Source: Chromatiaceae bacterium
GTDB taxonomy: Bacteria > Pseudomonadota > Gammaproteobacteria > Chromatiales > Chromatiaceae
Assembly: GCA_024235415.1 (NCBI GenBank)
Contig: JACKML010000003.1
Span: forward strand, 62,001-126,000
DNA length: 64,000 bases
Direction of reading: 5' to 3'
Positions 39,244 to 50,804 of the stretch are shown here, piece after piece. A program made the translations under genes and the position numbers. Below the pieces are notes generated by a model. That model saw only the letters and a list, made by a program, of their open reading frames with translations. It searched no databases and was not told where the DNA came from. The number at the start of each line of letters is the position of its first letter. Within the stretch, counting starts at the first letter, position 1.

Positions 39244-41667
39244 TCAGAACAGGTCCCGGGTGGGCGGTGGTGCAACCACGGGCACCGGGCGCGTGACCGA
39301 GCCTTCTCCGGATGGCCCGTTCACGGTCGTCGTGCCCGGTGCGTCTTCCTCGCGGAAGACCTCGAAGATCGCGCCCTCCGTCGAGCCTGTCGCCTTCTCG
39401 CCGGTATTCGGGTCGATACGCACGCTGACGATGTGCTCGGGCATTTTTGGCTCGACGTCGGGGATGTCTTTGAGGGCCTCGCGCATGAAGTCCATCCAGG
39501 CCGGCAATGCCGCCCGGCCACCGACCTCACCACGCCCCAGCTTGCCGTTGTCGTCGAAGCCAACCCAGGCATTGGCCACCAGGCGCTGGTTGAAGCCATT
39601 GAACCAGGCATCGCGCTGATCGTTGGTGGTGCCGGTCTTGCCAGCCAGATCGTTGCGTCCGAGCTCGCGCGCCTTGGTCGCGGTACCGCGTCGAATGACA
39701 TCCTGCATCATCGAGTACATGAGGTAGCGGTTGCGTTCGTCCAGCACCCGCGGCGCATGTGCCTGTCCGCCTGACTGATCAACGGCGTCGCCTTCGGCGG
39801 GCGGCGGACAGTCGCGGCAGACGCGCTTCGGCTCGGCCTGAAACACCACGCCATTGCCATCCTGCTCGATACGTTCGATCAGGTAGGGGGCGACGCGATA
39901 GCCGCCGTTGGCCAGTACCGCGTAGCCAGTGGCCATCTGCAACGGCGTCACGTCGGCGCTTCCCAGCGCGAGTGACAGGTTGTGCGGCAGTTCATCGGGG
40001 TTGAAGCCGAAATTCGCGATGTGCTGCAGTGCCGCGTCCACCCCCATGCTGCGCAGCAGGCGGATGGACACCAGGTTGCGTGACTTGGTCAGCGCCTCGC
40101 GCAGCCGGGTCGGGCCGAAGAACTTGCCGGAGTAGTTCTCCGGACGCCAGTCGCCCTCGAGGCTGGGGTCTTCGAACACCACAGGCGCATCGTTGATCAG
40201 GCTGGCGGGGGTGAAGCCGTTCTCCAGTGCCGCCGAATAGATGAATGCCTTGAATCCGGACCCCGGTTGACGCTTGGCCTGGGTCACCCTGTTGAACTTG
40301 CTTTGATAGAAGTCATAGCCACCAACCAGGGCGCGGATGGCGCCGTCGTCGGGATCAAGTGCGATCAATGCGCCGGCAACGCGCGGAATCTGCGACAGTC
40401 GCCACGTTGTCACCTGCTTGACTTCGACCGCTTTGACCCGGATCACGTCGCCGGGCTTGACCACGTCTGCCGGCTTCTTCGGGGCGCCACCGCGCCGATC
40501 CGTATCGATGAAGGCATGTGCCCATTTCATCTGCTCGAAATCGAGCGTGGTCTGCTCCCCGGCACCGAAATAGATCGAGGCGGCCTTGTCGTCGACCGCG
40601 GTCACGATTGCCGGGCGCAGTTCGCCGACAGTCGAGCGATCGGCCAGCGCCGCGTCGAGTGCCGCCTGCTCTGTGGGCAGGGGTTCGAGCTGCGCCTCTG
40701 CGCCGTAGTAGCCGTGCCGCTCGCTGTAGTCGTCGAGGGCATTGCGTACCGCGCGGTTGGCCGCTGTCTGGTCGGATGATTTCACTGTGGTTCGGACCGA
40801 GTAGCCGCCGGTGTAGGCATCCTCGCCGAAGCGTTCGACCAGATCGGCGCGTACCATCTCGGCGATGTACGGTGCATCGACCTCGATGTCGGGTGCGTAA
40901 CGGCTGGCCGAGATCGGCTGCGCTGCAGCCGAGTCGTGTTCTGCGCGGGTGATGTAACCGAGTTCGAGCATGCGCCCGAGCACGTAATTGCGGCGTTCCA
41001 CCGCGCGCGGCGGGTTGGCCAGCGGGTTGAAGCTCGACGGGGCTTTGGGCAGGCCGGCGATCATCGCGGTCTGCGCGAGGTTGAGCTCCCCGACCGGTTT
41101 GCCGTAGTAGACGCGGGCCGCCGCACCGACGCCATAGGCACGCTGCCCGAGGTAGATCTTGTTGAGATACAGCTCGAGGATCTCCGGTTTGCTCAGCTCT
41201 TTCTCGATGCGCAGGGCGAGGAAGATCTCGCTGAGTTTGCGCGTGTACGTCTTCTGGCTGCTGAGATAGAAATTGCGTGCGACCTGCATGGTGATCGTGC
41301 TGCCGCCCTGTTTCTTCTTGCCGGTCAGCGCCAGTTGAACGCCGGCGCGCAGCAGTCCCCGGTAGTCGACCCCGGGATGCTCGAAGAAGTTGGTGTCTTC
41401 GGCCGACAGGAAGGCCTGGATCATGCGCTCGGGTATCTGGTCATAGGTGAGCGGGTTGCGCCGCTTCTCGCCGAACTCCGCGATCAGCTTGTCGTCGCTG
41501 CTGTAGACCTTGAGCGGAACCTGCAGACGCACATCGCGCAGATTGTTGATGTCCGGCAGATCAGGCTCGAGGTAGTAATACGCTGCAGCCAGTGCGGCAG
41601 CCGCTGCAAAAGCGCCGACTATGCCTAGAATCAAGCCGAATTTAACGATCTTCAAAAGCCACTTCAT
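39244..41667 (-). CDS. mrcA: Penicillin-binding protein 1A
   Basis: A bifunctional, 807-residue class A PBP anchored by one N-terminal helix (KIVKFGLILGIVGAFAAAAAL). The GT51 glycosyltransferase domain shows EDTNFFEHPGVDY (catalytic Glu), GGSTITMQVARNFYLS and RKLSEIFLALRIEKELSK. The transpeptidase domain shows the SxxK box in QPGSGFKAFIY, SRN (SxN) and AGKTGTTND (KTG). It polymerises and crosslinks peptidoglycan. I prefer the ATG at 41667; a GTG four codons earlier lacks a ribosome-binding site. Confidence 0.95.
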   Translation of the reverse strand: MKWLLKIVKFGLILGIVGAFAAAAALAAAYYYLEPDLPDINNLRDVRLQVPLKVYSSDDKLIAEFGEKRRNPLTYDQIPERMIQAFLSAEDTNFFEHPGVDYRGLLRAGVQLALTGKKKQGGSTITMQVARNFYLSSQKTYTRKLSEIFLALRIEKELSKPEILELYLNKIYLGQRAYGVGAAARVYYGKPVGELNLAQTAMIAGLPKAPSSFNPLANPPRAVERRNYVLGRMLELGYITRAEHDSAAAQPISASRYAPDIEVDAPYIAEMVRADLVERFGEDAYTGGYSVRTTVKSSDQTAANRAVRNALDDYSERHGYYGAEAQLEPLPTEQAALDAALADRSTVGELRPAIVTAVDDKAASIYFGAGEQTTLDFEQMKWAHAFIDTDRRGGAPKKPADVVKPGDVIRVKAVEVKQVTTWRLSQIPRVAGALIALDPDDGAIRALVGGYDFYQSKFNRVTQAKRQPGSGFKAFIYSAALENGFTPASLINDAPVVFEDPSLEGDWRPENYSGKFFGPTRLREALTKSRNLVSIRLLRSMGVDAALQHIANFGFNPDELPHNLSLALGSADVTPLQMATGYAVLANGGYRVAPYLIERIEQDGNGVVFQAEPKRVCRDCPPPAEGDAVDQSGGQAHAPRVLDERNRYLMYSMMQDVIRRGTATKARELGRNDLAGKTGTTNDQRDAWFNGFNQRLVANAWVGFDDNGKLGRGEVGGRAALPAWMDFMREALKDIPDVEPKMPEHIVSVRIDPNTGEKATGSTEGAIFEVFREEDAPGTTTVNGPSGEGSVTRPVPVVAPPPTRDLF

Positions 41668-43102
<1,435 letters not shown>

Positions 43103-43103
43103 C

Positions 43104-43670
43104 ATGGCCCGCATAAACCTACTTCCATGGCGCGAGAAGCTGCGCAAGCAGCGTCGCCGCGACTTCGGCCTGACCATCCTCGGTGCCCTGGTGCTGACCC
43201 TGGCCGGCCTGGGCTATTGGCACTGGTACAACCAGGGACTGATCGATCACCAGAACGCGCGTAACCGCTTCCTGGAAAAGGAAATCGCCAAAGTCGACAA
43301 GGAAATCAAAGAGATAAAGGAACTGGAATCGACCCGGCAGAAGCTGATCGCACGCATGAAGGTGATCGAGGACCTGCAGGTCAGCCGGCCGCAGATCGTG
43401 CATCTGTTCGACGAGCTGGTCACGGTGGTCCCCGATGGCACCTTCCTCACGAAGATGGCACAGAACGGGCGCAACCTGATCCTCAATGGCCGGGCGCAGT
43501 CGAATGCGCGGGTGTCCACGTATATGCGCAATATCGAGACGAGTCCGTGGTTGAACGATCCCAAGCTGCGCATCATCGAGCACAAGGACAAGGATCGGGA
43601 GGCCGCTGAAGGCAGTACCTTCCAGCTCGATCTGAAGCAGATCGTGCCCAAGAAGGAGGGTGCGCAATGA
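43104..43670 (+). CDS. pilN: Type IV pilus assembly protein PilN
   Basis: A 188-residue bitopic inner-membrane protein. The cytoplasmic MARINLLPWRE motif (the PilM-binding INLLPWR) is perfect, followed by a TM helix (GLTILGALVLTLAGLGYWHW) and a coiled-coil/ferredoxin-like periplasmic part. The gap to pilM is one base, and the stop overlaps pilO (ATGA). Confidence 0.96.
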   Translation: MARINLLPWREKLRKQRRRDFGLTILGALVLTLAGLGYWHWYNQGLIDHQNARNRFLEKEIAKVDKEIKEIKELESTRQKLIARMKVIEDLQVSRPQIVHLFDELVTVVPDGTFLTKMAQNGRNLILNGRAQSNARVSTYMRNIETSPWLNDPKLRIIEHKDKDREAAEGSTFQLDLKQIVPKKEGAQ

Positions 43671-44254
43671 ACATGCAGGAACTCAACGAACTCGATTTCA
43701 GCAACATCGGCGACTGGCCGGCAGTGGTCAAGCTGGTGCTGATCCTGGTTCTTTGCGGCCTGGTTGGCACCGCCTGGTACTTTCTGGATACGGAAGATCA
43801 GTACCTGCAGCTGCAACGGGTCGAAAATGCCGAGAAGGATCTGCGCCTGGACTTCGAGGCCAAGCAGGCCAAGGCCGCCAACCTCGAGGCCTATCGCGCC
43901 CAACTCGCCGAGATGCAGGAGTCGTTTGGCGCCATGCTGCGCCAGCTGCCGAACAAGACCGAGGTCGCCGACCTGCTGGTCGACGTTTCACAGACCGGAC
44001 TTGCGGCAGGCCTCGAATTCGAGCTGTTTCAGCCGCAGGCCGAGGTGCCCAAGGATTTCTATGCCGAACTGCCGATCAAGATACGCGTGATCGGCACCTA
44101 TCATGAGTTCGGAGAGTTCGTCAGCGGGCTGGCCGCGCTCCCGCGGATCGTGACGATCCACGACGTCCAGATCCAGCCGCGCGCCAACACCACCGACCTG
44201 GTGATGGAGGCGACCGCGCGCACGTATCGCTATCTAGATGAGGCAGGTGGTTGA
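43667..44254 (+). CDS. pilO: Type IV pilus assembly protein PilO
   Basis: A 195-residue partner of PilN. A short cytoplasmic N-terminus (LNELDFSNIGDWPAVVK) precedes one TM helix (LVLILVLCGLVGTAWYFL), a coiled coil and a periplasmic fold with LPNKTEVADLLVDVSQTGLAAGLEFE and the YHEFGEFVSGLAALPRIVT core typical of PilO. The stop overlaps the pilP start. Confidence 0.95.
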   Translation: MNMQELNELDFSNIGDWPAVVKLVLILVLCGLVGTAWYFLDTEDQYLQLQRVENAEKDLRLDFEAKQAKAANLEAYRAQLAEMQESFGAMLRQLPNKTEVADLLVDVSQTGLAAGLEFELFQPQAEVPKDFYAELPIKIRVIGTYHEFGEFVSGLAALPRIVTIHDVQIQPRANTTDLVMEATARTYRYLDEAGG

Positions 44255-44769
44255 TGATGAGGAAGTTCATCCCATTGGTGGTGCCTCTGCTGCTGGCCGG
44301 TTGTGCTGGCAAGGACATGTCGGATCTGCATAACTTCGTCGACGAAGTCAAAAGCAGGCCGGCGTCCGGTATCGAACCGATTCCGGAGGTCAAGCAGGTC
44401 ATCGGGTTTGTGTATACCGCGAAGAACCGGCGCGATCCGTTCACGCGCCAGGAAGACGAGGCCGTGGCGACGGAGACGGTGCTCGACAACGGCATCCGGC
44501 CGGATCCGAACCGGCGCAAAGAGGAACTCGAAGTGTTCGCACTGGATTCCCTGCGCATGGTCGGTACGCTGGAGCAGAATGAAGAGACCTGGGGCCTGAT
44601 AAAGACCTCGGATGGCACCATTCATCGCGTCGCTCCGGGCAACTACATGGGCCAGAACGACGGCCGGATCACGCGGATCAGTGAAGACAAGATTGAGCTG
44701 ATTGAACTCGTACCCACTGGCTCGGGTTTTCTCGAAAAAGAAGCAGCCGTGGCACTGGGCGAGGAATAG
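44254..44769 (+). CDS. pilP: Type IV pilus assembly lipoprotein PilP
   Basis: A 171-residue inner-membrane lipoprotein bridging PilNO to the PilQ secretin. Lipobox LLAGC at the end of the signal peptide, then DMSDLHNFVDEVKSRPASGIEPIPEVK and the beta-domain (RRDPFTRQ... LEVFALDSLRMVGTL... GNYMGQNDGRITRI). ATGs at 44254 and 44257 both fit; the first overlaps the pilO stop. AGGTGG lies just ahead. Confidence 0.95.
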   Translation: MMRKFIPLVVPLLLAGCAGKDMSDLHNFVDEVKSRPASGIEPIPEVKQVIGFVYTAKNRRDPFTRQEDEAVATETVLDNGIRPDPNRRKEELEVFALDSLRMVGTLEQNEETWGLIKTSDGTIHRVAPGNYMGQNDGRITRISEDKIELIELVPTGSGFLEKEAAVALGEE

Positions 44770-44780
44770 GAGAAGGTACG

Positions 44781-46898
44781 ATGTTTAATATGGTAAAGGC
44801 GCGTAATTCTGCACTCACGGGTGTCGTGCTTCTCTTGGGCTGTCTGACTGATGCGCTGGCCAATCAGTTGCAGGACATCAGTTTCTCGGCACTGCCCGGC
44901 AATCGGGTCGAGATTGTCCTGACCACCAGTGAGCCGGTGAGCCAACCCGCCTCGTTCACGACAGACAACCCGGCCAGAATCGCCATCGATCTGGTGAACA
45001 CGACCAGCAGCCTGGAGCAGAAGGTCACCCCGGTAGCGATCGGCCTGGCGCGCAGCGTCACTGCCATCGAGGCCGGCGACCGGACCCGTGTGGTGATCAA
45101 CCTGCTCGAGCAGGTCTCGCACGAGATCCGCACCGAGGGCAACAGGCTGATCGTCAGCATCGGTGCCGGCAGCGGCGCCGGCAGCATGTCGGCCACCAGC
45201 ACGCCGACGGCGAGCGTAGCGTCTTCGCGCAATGTCCCCGGACGCAGTGGCCTGTCTTTGCAGAACATCGATTTCCGCCGCGGCACCCAGGGTGAAGCGC
45301 GGGTGGAGATCGAGCTGTCCGACCCCTCGGTGGTGGTGGACATGCGCCAGCAGGGTGACCGCGTGGTCCTCGATTTCATGGATTCCGCGCTGCCACCGCA
45401 ACTGGCACGCACCCTCGACGTCATGGATTTCGCCACCCCGGTGACCACGATCGAGACCCGCCCGGATGGCAGGAACGTACGGATGACGATCGCCACCTCA
45501 GGCGAGTTCGAACACCTTGCCTACCAGGCGAACAACACCTACACGGTGGAGTTCCGCGGCCTGACCAAGCAGGAGAAAGAGGCGCGACGCAAAGAGCAGC
45601 AGGTGTATGAGGGCGAGCGCCTGTCGCTCAACTTCCAGGACATCGAGGTGCGCGCGGTGCTGCAGCTTCTGGCCGATTTCACCGGCCTGAACATGGTGGT
45701 CAGCGATACCGTCGACGGTCGGATCACGCTGCGACTGAAAAACGTCCCCTGGGACCAGGCGATGGACATCATCCTCAAGACCAAGGGCCTGTCGATGCGA
45801 CGCAATGACAACGTCGTGCTCGTGGCCCCGACCGAGGAGATTGCGTCACGCGAAAAACTCGAACTCGAATCGCAACAGCAGATCCTAGAGCTGGCACCGC
45901 TGCGCTCCGAGCTGATCCAGGTGAATTACGCCAAGGCGGCAGACTTCGCCGCGCTGCTCAAGTCGACGGACAACAAGCTGATCTCTGAGCGCGGCAGCGT
46001 GTCGATCGACGAGCGCACCAATACGCTGCTGGTGCAGGACACCGCGGCGAAGCTGAGCGAGATCCGGGCCCTGGTCAGCGAGCTCGACATCCCGGTACGC
46101 CAGGTGTTGATCGAGTCGCGGATCGTCATTGCCAACAACGACTTTGCCCGCGACCTGGGCGTCAAGCTCGGTTTCGGTGCCCGCGGCACGAATTCGTCTG
46201 GTCATACCGGCGTGGTCGGTGGCGGCCTGCCGGGTGACCTGGATGGCTCTGCCATCGGCTCCCCGGGGGTCGAGATCCCGGCCGGTACGGGCAACCAGGG
46301 ACTGCTGGTGAACCTGCCGCAGACCCTGGCCGCCGGCAGTGGTGGTGCGGTCAACCTGCTGCTTGGCAAGGTCGGCTCCTACCTGCTGCGTCTCGAATTG
46401 AGCGCGATGCAACAGGAAGGCAAGGGCGAGATCGTGTCCAGCCCGCGGGTGATCACCTCGGATCAGAACGAGGCGACCATCAAGCAGGGTGTGCAGATTC
46501 CCTACCAGGAGGCCACCTCCAGCGGCGCGACCTCGGTATCCTTCAAGGATGCCGTGCTCGAACTGACGGTGACCCCGCACATCACGCCGGATGACCGGAT
46601 CATCATGGACCTGCTGGTCAAGAAGGATAATCCGGACTTCACCCGCGCCGTCCTCGGTGTGCCGCCGGTCGATACGCGCGAGCTGAAGACCTCGGTGCTG
46701 GTGGACAACGGCGAGACTGTGGTCCTCGGTGGCGTGTTTGAGCGCACCAAGTCGAAGAACGTGGGTCGCGTGCCCTTCTTTGGCGATCTGCCCTACGTGG
46801 GTTGGGCGTTCAAGCAGGAACAGATCCAGGACGAGAACAGCGAACTGCTGATCTTCCTGACGCCGAAGATCCTCAAAGACACGCTCACCTTGCGCTGA
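44781..46898 (+). CDS. pilQ: Type IV pilus secretin PilQ
   Basis: The 705-residue outer-membrane secretin through which the pilus passes. A signal peptide is followed by two AMIN domains (LQDISFSALPGNRVEIVL; LQNIDFRRGTQGEARVEIEL), an N0/STN domain (YEGERLSLNFQDIEVRAVLQLLADFTGLNMVVSD), an N1 domain, and the secretin domain with VRQVLIESRIVIANN and ISSPRVITSDQNEATIKQG-like strand blocks (IVSSPRVITSDQNEA). It ends PFFGDLPYVGWAFKQ...LLIFLTPKIL, as PilQ does. It closes the pilMNOPQ operon. Confidence 0.96.
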   Translation: MFNMVKARNSALTGVVLLLGCLTDALANQLQDISFSALPGNRVEIVLTTSEPVSQPASFTTDNPARIAIDLVNTTSSLEQKVTPVAIGLARSVTAIEAGDRTRVVINLLEQVSHEIRTEGNRLIVSIGAGSGAGSMSATSTPTASVASSRNVPGRSGLSLQNIDFRRGTQGEARVEIELSDPSVVVDMRQQGDRVVLDFMDSALPPQLARTLDVMDFATPVTTIETRPDGRNVRMTIATSGEFEHLAYQANNTYTVEFRGLTKQEKEARRKEQQVYEGERLSLNFQDIEVRAVLQLLADFTGLNMVVSDTVDGRITLRLKNVPWDQAMDIILKTKGLSMRRNDNVVLVAPTEEIASREKLELESQQQILELAPLRSELIQVNYAKAADFAALLKSTDNKLISERGSVSIDERTNTLLVQDTAAKLSEIRALVSELDIPVRQVLIESRIVIANNDFARDLGVKLGFGARGTNSSGHTGVVGGGLPGDLDGSAIGSPGVEIPAGTGNQGLLVNLPQTLAAGSGGAVNLLLGKVGSYLLRLELSAMQQEGKGEIVSSPRVITSDQNEATIKQGVQIPYQEATSSGATSVSFKDAVLELTVTPHITPDDRIIMDLLVKKDNPDFTRAVLGVPPVDTRELKTSVLVDNGETVVLGGVFERTKSKNVGRVPFFGDLPYVGWAFKQEQIQDENSELLIFLTPKILKDTLTLR

Positions 46899-46923
46899 GC
46901 CGGTCCAACAGGGATGATGCGAC

Positions 46924-46949
46924 GAACGGCGGACACTTGTCCGCCGTTC
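46924..46949 (+). other. Strong hairpin between pilQ and aroK
   Basis: An 11-bp perfect stem GAACGGCGGAC (46924-46934) / GTCCGCCGTTC (46939-46949) with an ACTT loop starts 25 bases after pilQ. No T run follows, so it is not a classical terminator. It may protect the pilQ 3' end or mark an operon boundary before aroK, 22 bases further on. Confidence 0.6.
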
Positions 46950-46971
46950 CCGCTTCTGGCATATCTGTTAC

Positions 46972-47487
46972 ATGACCAAACCTAACCGCATATTTCTGAT
47001 CGGCCCGATGGGCGCCGGCAAGACCACGATCGGCAAGCAGCTCGCGCAATCGCTGGGCATGACGTTCGGCGATTCGGACCACGAGATCCAGCGCCGCACC
47101 GGCGTCGATATCCCGACCATATTCGAGTACGAGGGTGAAGAGGGCTTTCGGCAGCGTGAACAGCAGGCGATTGACGACCTGACCCAGGTCGACAACCAGG
47201 TGCTCGCCACCGGTGGTGGGGCCATCCTGCGCGCCGAGAACCGCCAACACCTGTCGGCGCGCGGCATCGTGGTGTTTCTTGCCTGCTCGCCTGAGCAGCA
47301 GTTCGAGCGCACCTACCGTGACCGCAATCGCCCGCTTTTGCAGACCGAGGACCCGCTGGAACGCCTCAAGGCGCTGATGGCAGAACGCGAACCGCTGTAC
47401 CTCAGCACTGCCGATTACACGGTCAGCACCGAAGGCCGCAGCGCCGCAACCGTGGCCAACGAGATCCTGGAACGCCTGCACGGCTGA
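46972..47487 (+). CDS. aroK: Shikimate kinase
   Basis: A 171-residue kinase phosphorylating shikimate at the 3-hydroxyl in aromatic amino acid synthesis. Walker A GPMGAGKTTIG, shikimate-binding DSDHEIQRRTG and FRQREQQAI, and the GGGAILRAENR glycine motif, with lid Arg in RDRNRPLL. Normal length. The usual gammaproteobacterial aroK-aroB pairing follows. Confidence 0.96.
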   Translation: MTKPNRIFLIGPMGAGKTTIGKQLAQSLGMTFGDSDHEIQRRTGVDIPTIFEYEGEEGFRQREQQAIDDLTQVDNQVLATGGGAILRAENRQHLSARGIVVFLACSPEQQFERTYRDRNRPLLQTEDPLERLKALMAEREPLYLSTADYTVSTEGRSAATVANEILERLHG

Positions 47488-47556
47488 TGCAGAGGACGCC
47501 GGCAGGTGTAAAATTCCTGAATCACGTCACCCTGACCCGCAGGATCTAGTGCAGAC

Positions 47557-48642
47557 ATGGCTTCCTCGATGCGTACGCTGACCGTCGACCTCGGCGACCG
47601 CTCCTACCCGATCTTCATCGGCCCTGACCTGGTAGCGAACAGCGCACTCTACCAGCCACATATCCATGGCCGTCAGGTGATGATCGTCAGCAATGAGACT
47701 GTGGCGCCGCTGTACCTAGACCGGGTCGAATCTGCACTGACCGATTACCGCCTGGCGCGGGTGATTCTGCCGGACGGCGAGCAGTACAAGAGCCTCGAGA
47801 TCCTCGACCGCATCTATACCGGCCTGCTGCAGAACCGTTTCGACCGGCGCTGCACGCTGATTGCCCTGGGTGGCGGCGTCATCGGCGACATGACGGGTTA
47901 CGCGGCGGCGAGCTACCAGCGTGGTGTCAACTTCATCCAGGTGCCGACGACCCTGCTGTCGCAGGTCGATTCCTCGGTTGGTGGCAAGACCGGCGTCAAT
48001 CACCCGTTGGGCAAGAACATGATCGGCGCCTTTCATCAGCCGCAGTGCGTGATCGCCGATACCTCGACGCTCGATACCCTGCCCGATCGCGAACTCTCCG
48101 CCGGCCTGGCCGAGGTGATCAAGTACGGGCTGATCAACGACCCCGAATTTTTCGACTGGCTGGAACAGAACATGACCGCCCTGGTGGCCCGCGACCCGGC
48201 CGCACTGGCCTTTGCGATCGAGCGTTCCTGTGCCGACAAGGCCGCCGTGGTGGCCGCTGACGAGCGCGAGTCCGGACAGCGCGCGCTGCTCAACCTCGGG
48301 CACACCTTCGGTCATGCAATCGAGACCGGCATGGGTTATGGCAGCTGGCTGCATGGCGAGGCGGTTGCCGCGGGGATGTGCATGGCGGCGGCGATGTCCG
48401 GCCGTCTGGGTTGGTTGAGCGGGCAACAGGTCGAGCGCATCGACAGGCTGGTCGAGGCGGCCGGCCTGCCCGTCCATCCTCCGCGCGAGATACCCGCAGA
48501 GCGCTTCCTGGAACTGATGGCCGTCGACAAGAAGGTCATGGACGGCCAGTTGCGACTGGTACTGATGCGCGATATCGGACAGTCTGTCATCAGTGACGAT
48601 TTCGACCCGCAGGCCCTGAAGCAGACACTATATGCCGTCTGA
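47557..48642 (+). CDS. aroB: 3-dehydroquinate synthase
   Basis: A 361-residue NAD-dependent zinc enzyme, step two of the shikimate pathway. NAD/substrate blocks: [52 protein letters not shown], and the zinc ligands in [12 protein letters not shown] with [10 protein letters not shown] second ATG four codons in may be the true start; I keep the first because of an AGGATC upstream. It overlaps the DamX gene by 11 bases. Confidence 0.96.
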   Translation: MASSMRTLTVDLGDRSYPIFIGPDLVANSALYQPHIHGRQVMIVSNETVAPLYLDRVESALTDYRLARVILPDGEQYKSLEILDRIYTGLLQNRFDRRCTLIALGGGVIGDMTGYAAASYQRGVNFIQVPTTLLSQVDSSVGGKTGVNHPLGKNMIGAFHQPQCVIADTSTLDTLPDRELSAGLAEVIKYGLINDPEFFDWLEQNMTALVARDPAALAFAIERSCADKAAVVAADERESGQRALLNLGHTFGHAIETGMGYGSWLHGEAVAAGMCMAAAMSGRLGWLSGQQVERIDRLVEAAGLPVHPPREIPAERFLELMAVDKKVMDGQLRLVLMRDIGQSVISDDFDPQALKQTLYAV

Positions 48643-50503
48643 GCAAGCTACCGCCGGAACCTACTTCGATACCCCGGAGCGTGCCGAACGCCTGCAGCTA
48701 TTGCTGCACCTGGTGCGCAATGCCGGCGAGGTGATCTACCTGCGCGCCCCCTCGGGTGCCGGAAAGACCGCATTCGCGCACCGCCTGCTCGACGAGATCG
48801 CCGACGAAATGGCAACCGTCTGGTTGCATGCCGGACAGGTGGACGATGTGCCCGCCGCTGCCGCCGACCAGCTGGGACTGGATGCCGAGCAGACCGACCC
48901 CTGGCCGGAAGCCGTGTTGGATGCGCTGAATGGCCAGGAATTGCTGCTCGTGGTCGACAACGCCGATCAACTGGACCTCGCGGCGTTCGAACAGCTGGCC
49001 GGGATGCATGCGCGCGGCGGTCGGCTGCTGTTGCTCGGCAGGGGCGGCCTGGCACAGGCGACCGGCGATTGGGACGTCCAGTTCGTCGATCTTCCACCGT
49101 TCGAGCGCCAGCAGACGGCGGCCTTCCTGCGTGGTTGGGCGGGTGATGATGCCGGGCGCATCAGCGACGACATGGCCTCTGCCCTGCATCTTGCCGCCCG
49201 CGGCATGCCGGGGCCGTTGCTGGCGGCCCTGAACGAGGTGTTGGCGCCGACCTCTCATCGCGCGTCGAGTGCGCCATCGCCGGCATCTGCCGTTCCGGCA
49301 GCCCGCCGACCGCTGCTCCTCCCCTGGGCCGCCGGTGCCGCGGTATTGGGCCTGCTGATCGCCGCATTGGCGTTTCAGGACCAGATCAATGCGCTGTTCG
49401 AACCCGCGCCCGCGTTGCCGCAGGACAGCGTTGCCGCAGACTCTGACGTCGGTGCCCCCAGGGGCGTCATCGAGCGGCGTGCGGAAACGGACATGGCGCC
49501 GCCTTCCGACATGCCGGCAGACGCGAATCCCGCGCCAGTCGCCGAGCCGGCGTCGCCTGAGCCGGGCCCGGTTGCGGCGGCAAGCACGGGTTTGCGCGTG
49601 CCGCCGCTCGACGCGCAGTCGGAACTGGCCGTGGCGCCGCCGGTCGACGTCGACCCGGTGCGACAGGCGCCGACGGCTGCCGAGCCCGACCCGCTGGAGG
49701 CGGTCATGCGCGATGCGCTCAGTGCGGCAGAGGACAACCAGCAGCCGGCAGTCTCCGCCGGCGCCGCCGTTGAATCTGGGTCCATGCCGCGGCCCGAGCC
49801 CAAGGCTGAGCCAAAAGCGGAGCCAAAAGCCGAGCCAAAAGCCGAGCCAAAAGCCGAGCCAAAAGCCGAGCCAGCACTGGCGCGGATTGCACAGCAGACG
49901 CCGGTGATGCCGCCAAAACCGCAGGCGGTGACCGCGAAGCCGCGACAAGATGCCCCAGAGACCAGCCTCAGCCCGCCGCGGTCGGCTGAACCAGGACCGA
50001 AATCGGGCCCAGCTCCCGAAGCGCAGTCGCCCGCCTTGGTCGAGGTCCGTCAATCGCCACCAGACAGTGACGCACCCAAATCGGACAGAATTCCGGCCCC
50101 GGTTGAGGAGCGCATCGCTGCGCCTTTGCCGTCAAAGGACAGTCGTGTGACTGCACAATCTGTCGCTGCCCCGGCACCAGCAACAGCACCAGTCGAGGCG
50201 CCGCGCACCGCTGTGAACGGGGGAGCCGGTTGGCTGAGCAGCCGCGACCCCAAACGCTATACGCTGCAATTGGTTGGCGCGCGCGACCGGGCGGCGATCG
50301 AGAAATTCATCGGGGACAATGCGGTGGCGGCACCCTTTGCCGTGTTTGAAAGGACGCTGAATGGAGCACCCTGGTACTCACTGGTGGCCGGTGACTATCC
50401 TGATCGGACGGCGGCAATCGCCGCGCGCGAACGCCTTCCCGACCGTCTGGAGCGCTCCGGTGTGTGGCCCCGTACTTTCGAATCCATCCAAAAAGCGAAG
50501 TAA
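48632..50503 (+). CDS. damX: DamX-like cell-division protein (AAA ATPase, TM, SPOR domain)
   Basis: A 623-residue inner-membrane protein binding septal peptidoglycan. Residues 1-205 form an AAA-like domain with Walker A SGAGKT at 41-46 and Walker [10 protein letters not shown] near 104-112. One TM helix spans about 227-248. A long Pro/Ala-rich periplasmic linker includes six EPKA repeats. The C-terminal SPOR domain ([19 protein letters not shown]... [23 protein letters not shown]) binds denuded glycan strands. E. coli DamX is shorter (about 428) and lacks a real ATPase, so the Walker A here follows the longer variant seen beside aroB in many gammaproteobacteria. Confidence 0.9.
   Translation: MPSEQATAGTYFDTPERAERLQLLLHLVRNAGEVIYLRAPSGAGKTAFAHRLLDEIADEMATVWLHAGQVDDVPAAAADQLGLDAEQTDPWPEAVLDALNGQELLLVVDNADQLDLAAFEQLAGMHARGGRLLLLGRGGLAQATGDWDVQFVDLPPFERQQTAAFLRGWAGDDAGRISDDMASALHLAARGMPGPLLAALNEVLAPTSHRASSAPSPASAVPAARRPLLLPWAAGAAVLGLLIAALAFQDQINALFEPAPALPQDSVAADSDVGAPRGVIERRAETDMAPPSDMPADANPAPVAEPASPEPGPVAAASTGLRVPPLDAQSELAVAPPVDVDPVRQAPTAAEPDPLEAVMRDALSAAEDNQQPAVSAGAAVESGSMPRPEPKAEPKAEPKAEPKAEPKAEPKAEPALARIAQQTPVMPPKPQAVTAKPRQDAPETSLSPPRSAEPGPKSGPAPEAQSPALVEVRQSPPDSDAPKSDRIPAPVEERIAAPLPSKDSRVTAQSVAAPAPATAPVEAPRTAVNGGAGWLSSRDPKRYTLQLVGARDRAAIEKFIGDNAVAAPFAVFERTLNGAPWYSLVAGDYPDRTAAIAARERLPDRLERSGVWPRTFESIQKAK
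49796..49867 (+). repeat. Six 12-bp tandem repeats encoding EPKA in the damX linker
   Basis: Six in-frame units of GAGCCAAAAGCC, the first two slightly diverged (GAGCCCAAGGCT, GAGCCAAAAGCG) and the last four identical. They encode (EPKA)6 in the periplasmic linker between the TM helix and SPOR domain. Identical units make copy-number slippage likely without frame change, so the linker length may vary between strains. Confidence 0.95.
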
Positions 50504-50804
50504 AATCAATCGCTTGTGCCGGCGCCATGGCAAGGCCGGGGCCCTGTCCGGCAAAATGGTGGTTCGAATATTCTGATTCTATTATCCTAGTCTGTCCGGC
50601 TCACCGCCGGGGCGGTAGCGGCAGCCTGGTCGCGCGGCCCTGTGCCAGCGGTCGGGGACCCGGCCCATGCCGGGATGCTGCGGCAACAGTGCGGGATCTG
50701 CGTTGCAGTGTGTCCCTGCCGGTTCCGTTGCCACCTGCGGCCCAGCCACGAGACGATCGCGGCCGGACTGGACTGACCTGAGTAGAGAAAAGAAGAGGTA
50801 TGCG
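50504..50804. other. Intergenic region upstream of gltB
   Basis: This 301-bp gap holds an AT-rich island (about 50567-50600, with TATTAT and TATCCT hexamers) that may be the gltB promoter, followed by a GC-rich leader of some 200 bases. I see no sigma-54 element and no supported small gene. The in-frame N-terminal extension read through the gap has no family match and was not used. Confidence 0.4.
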
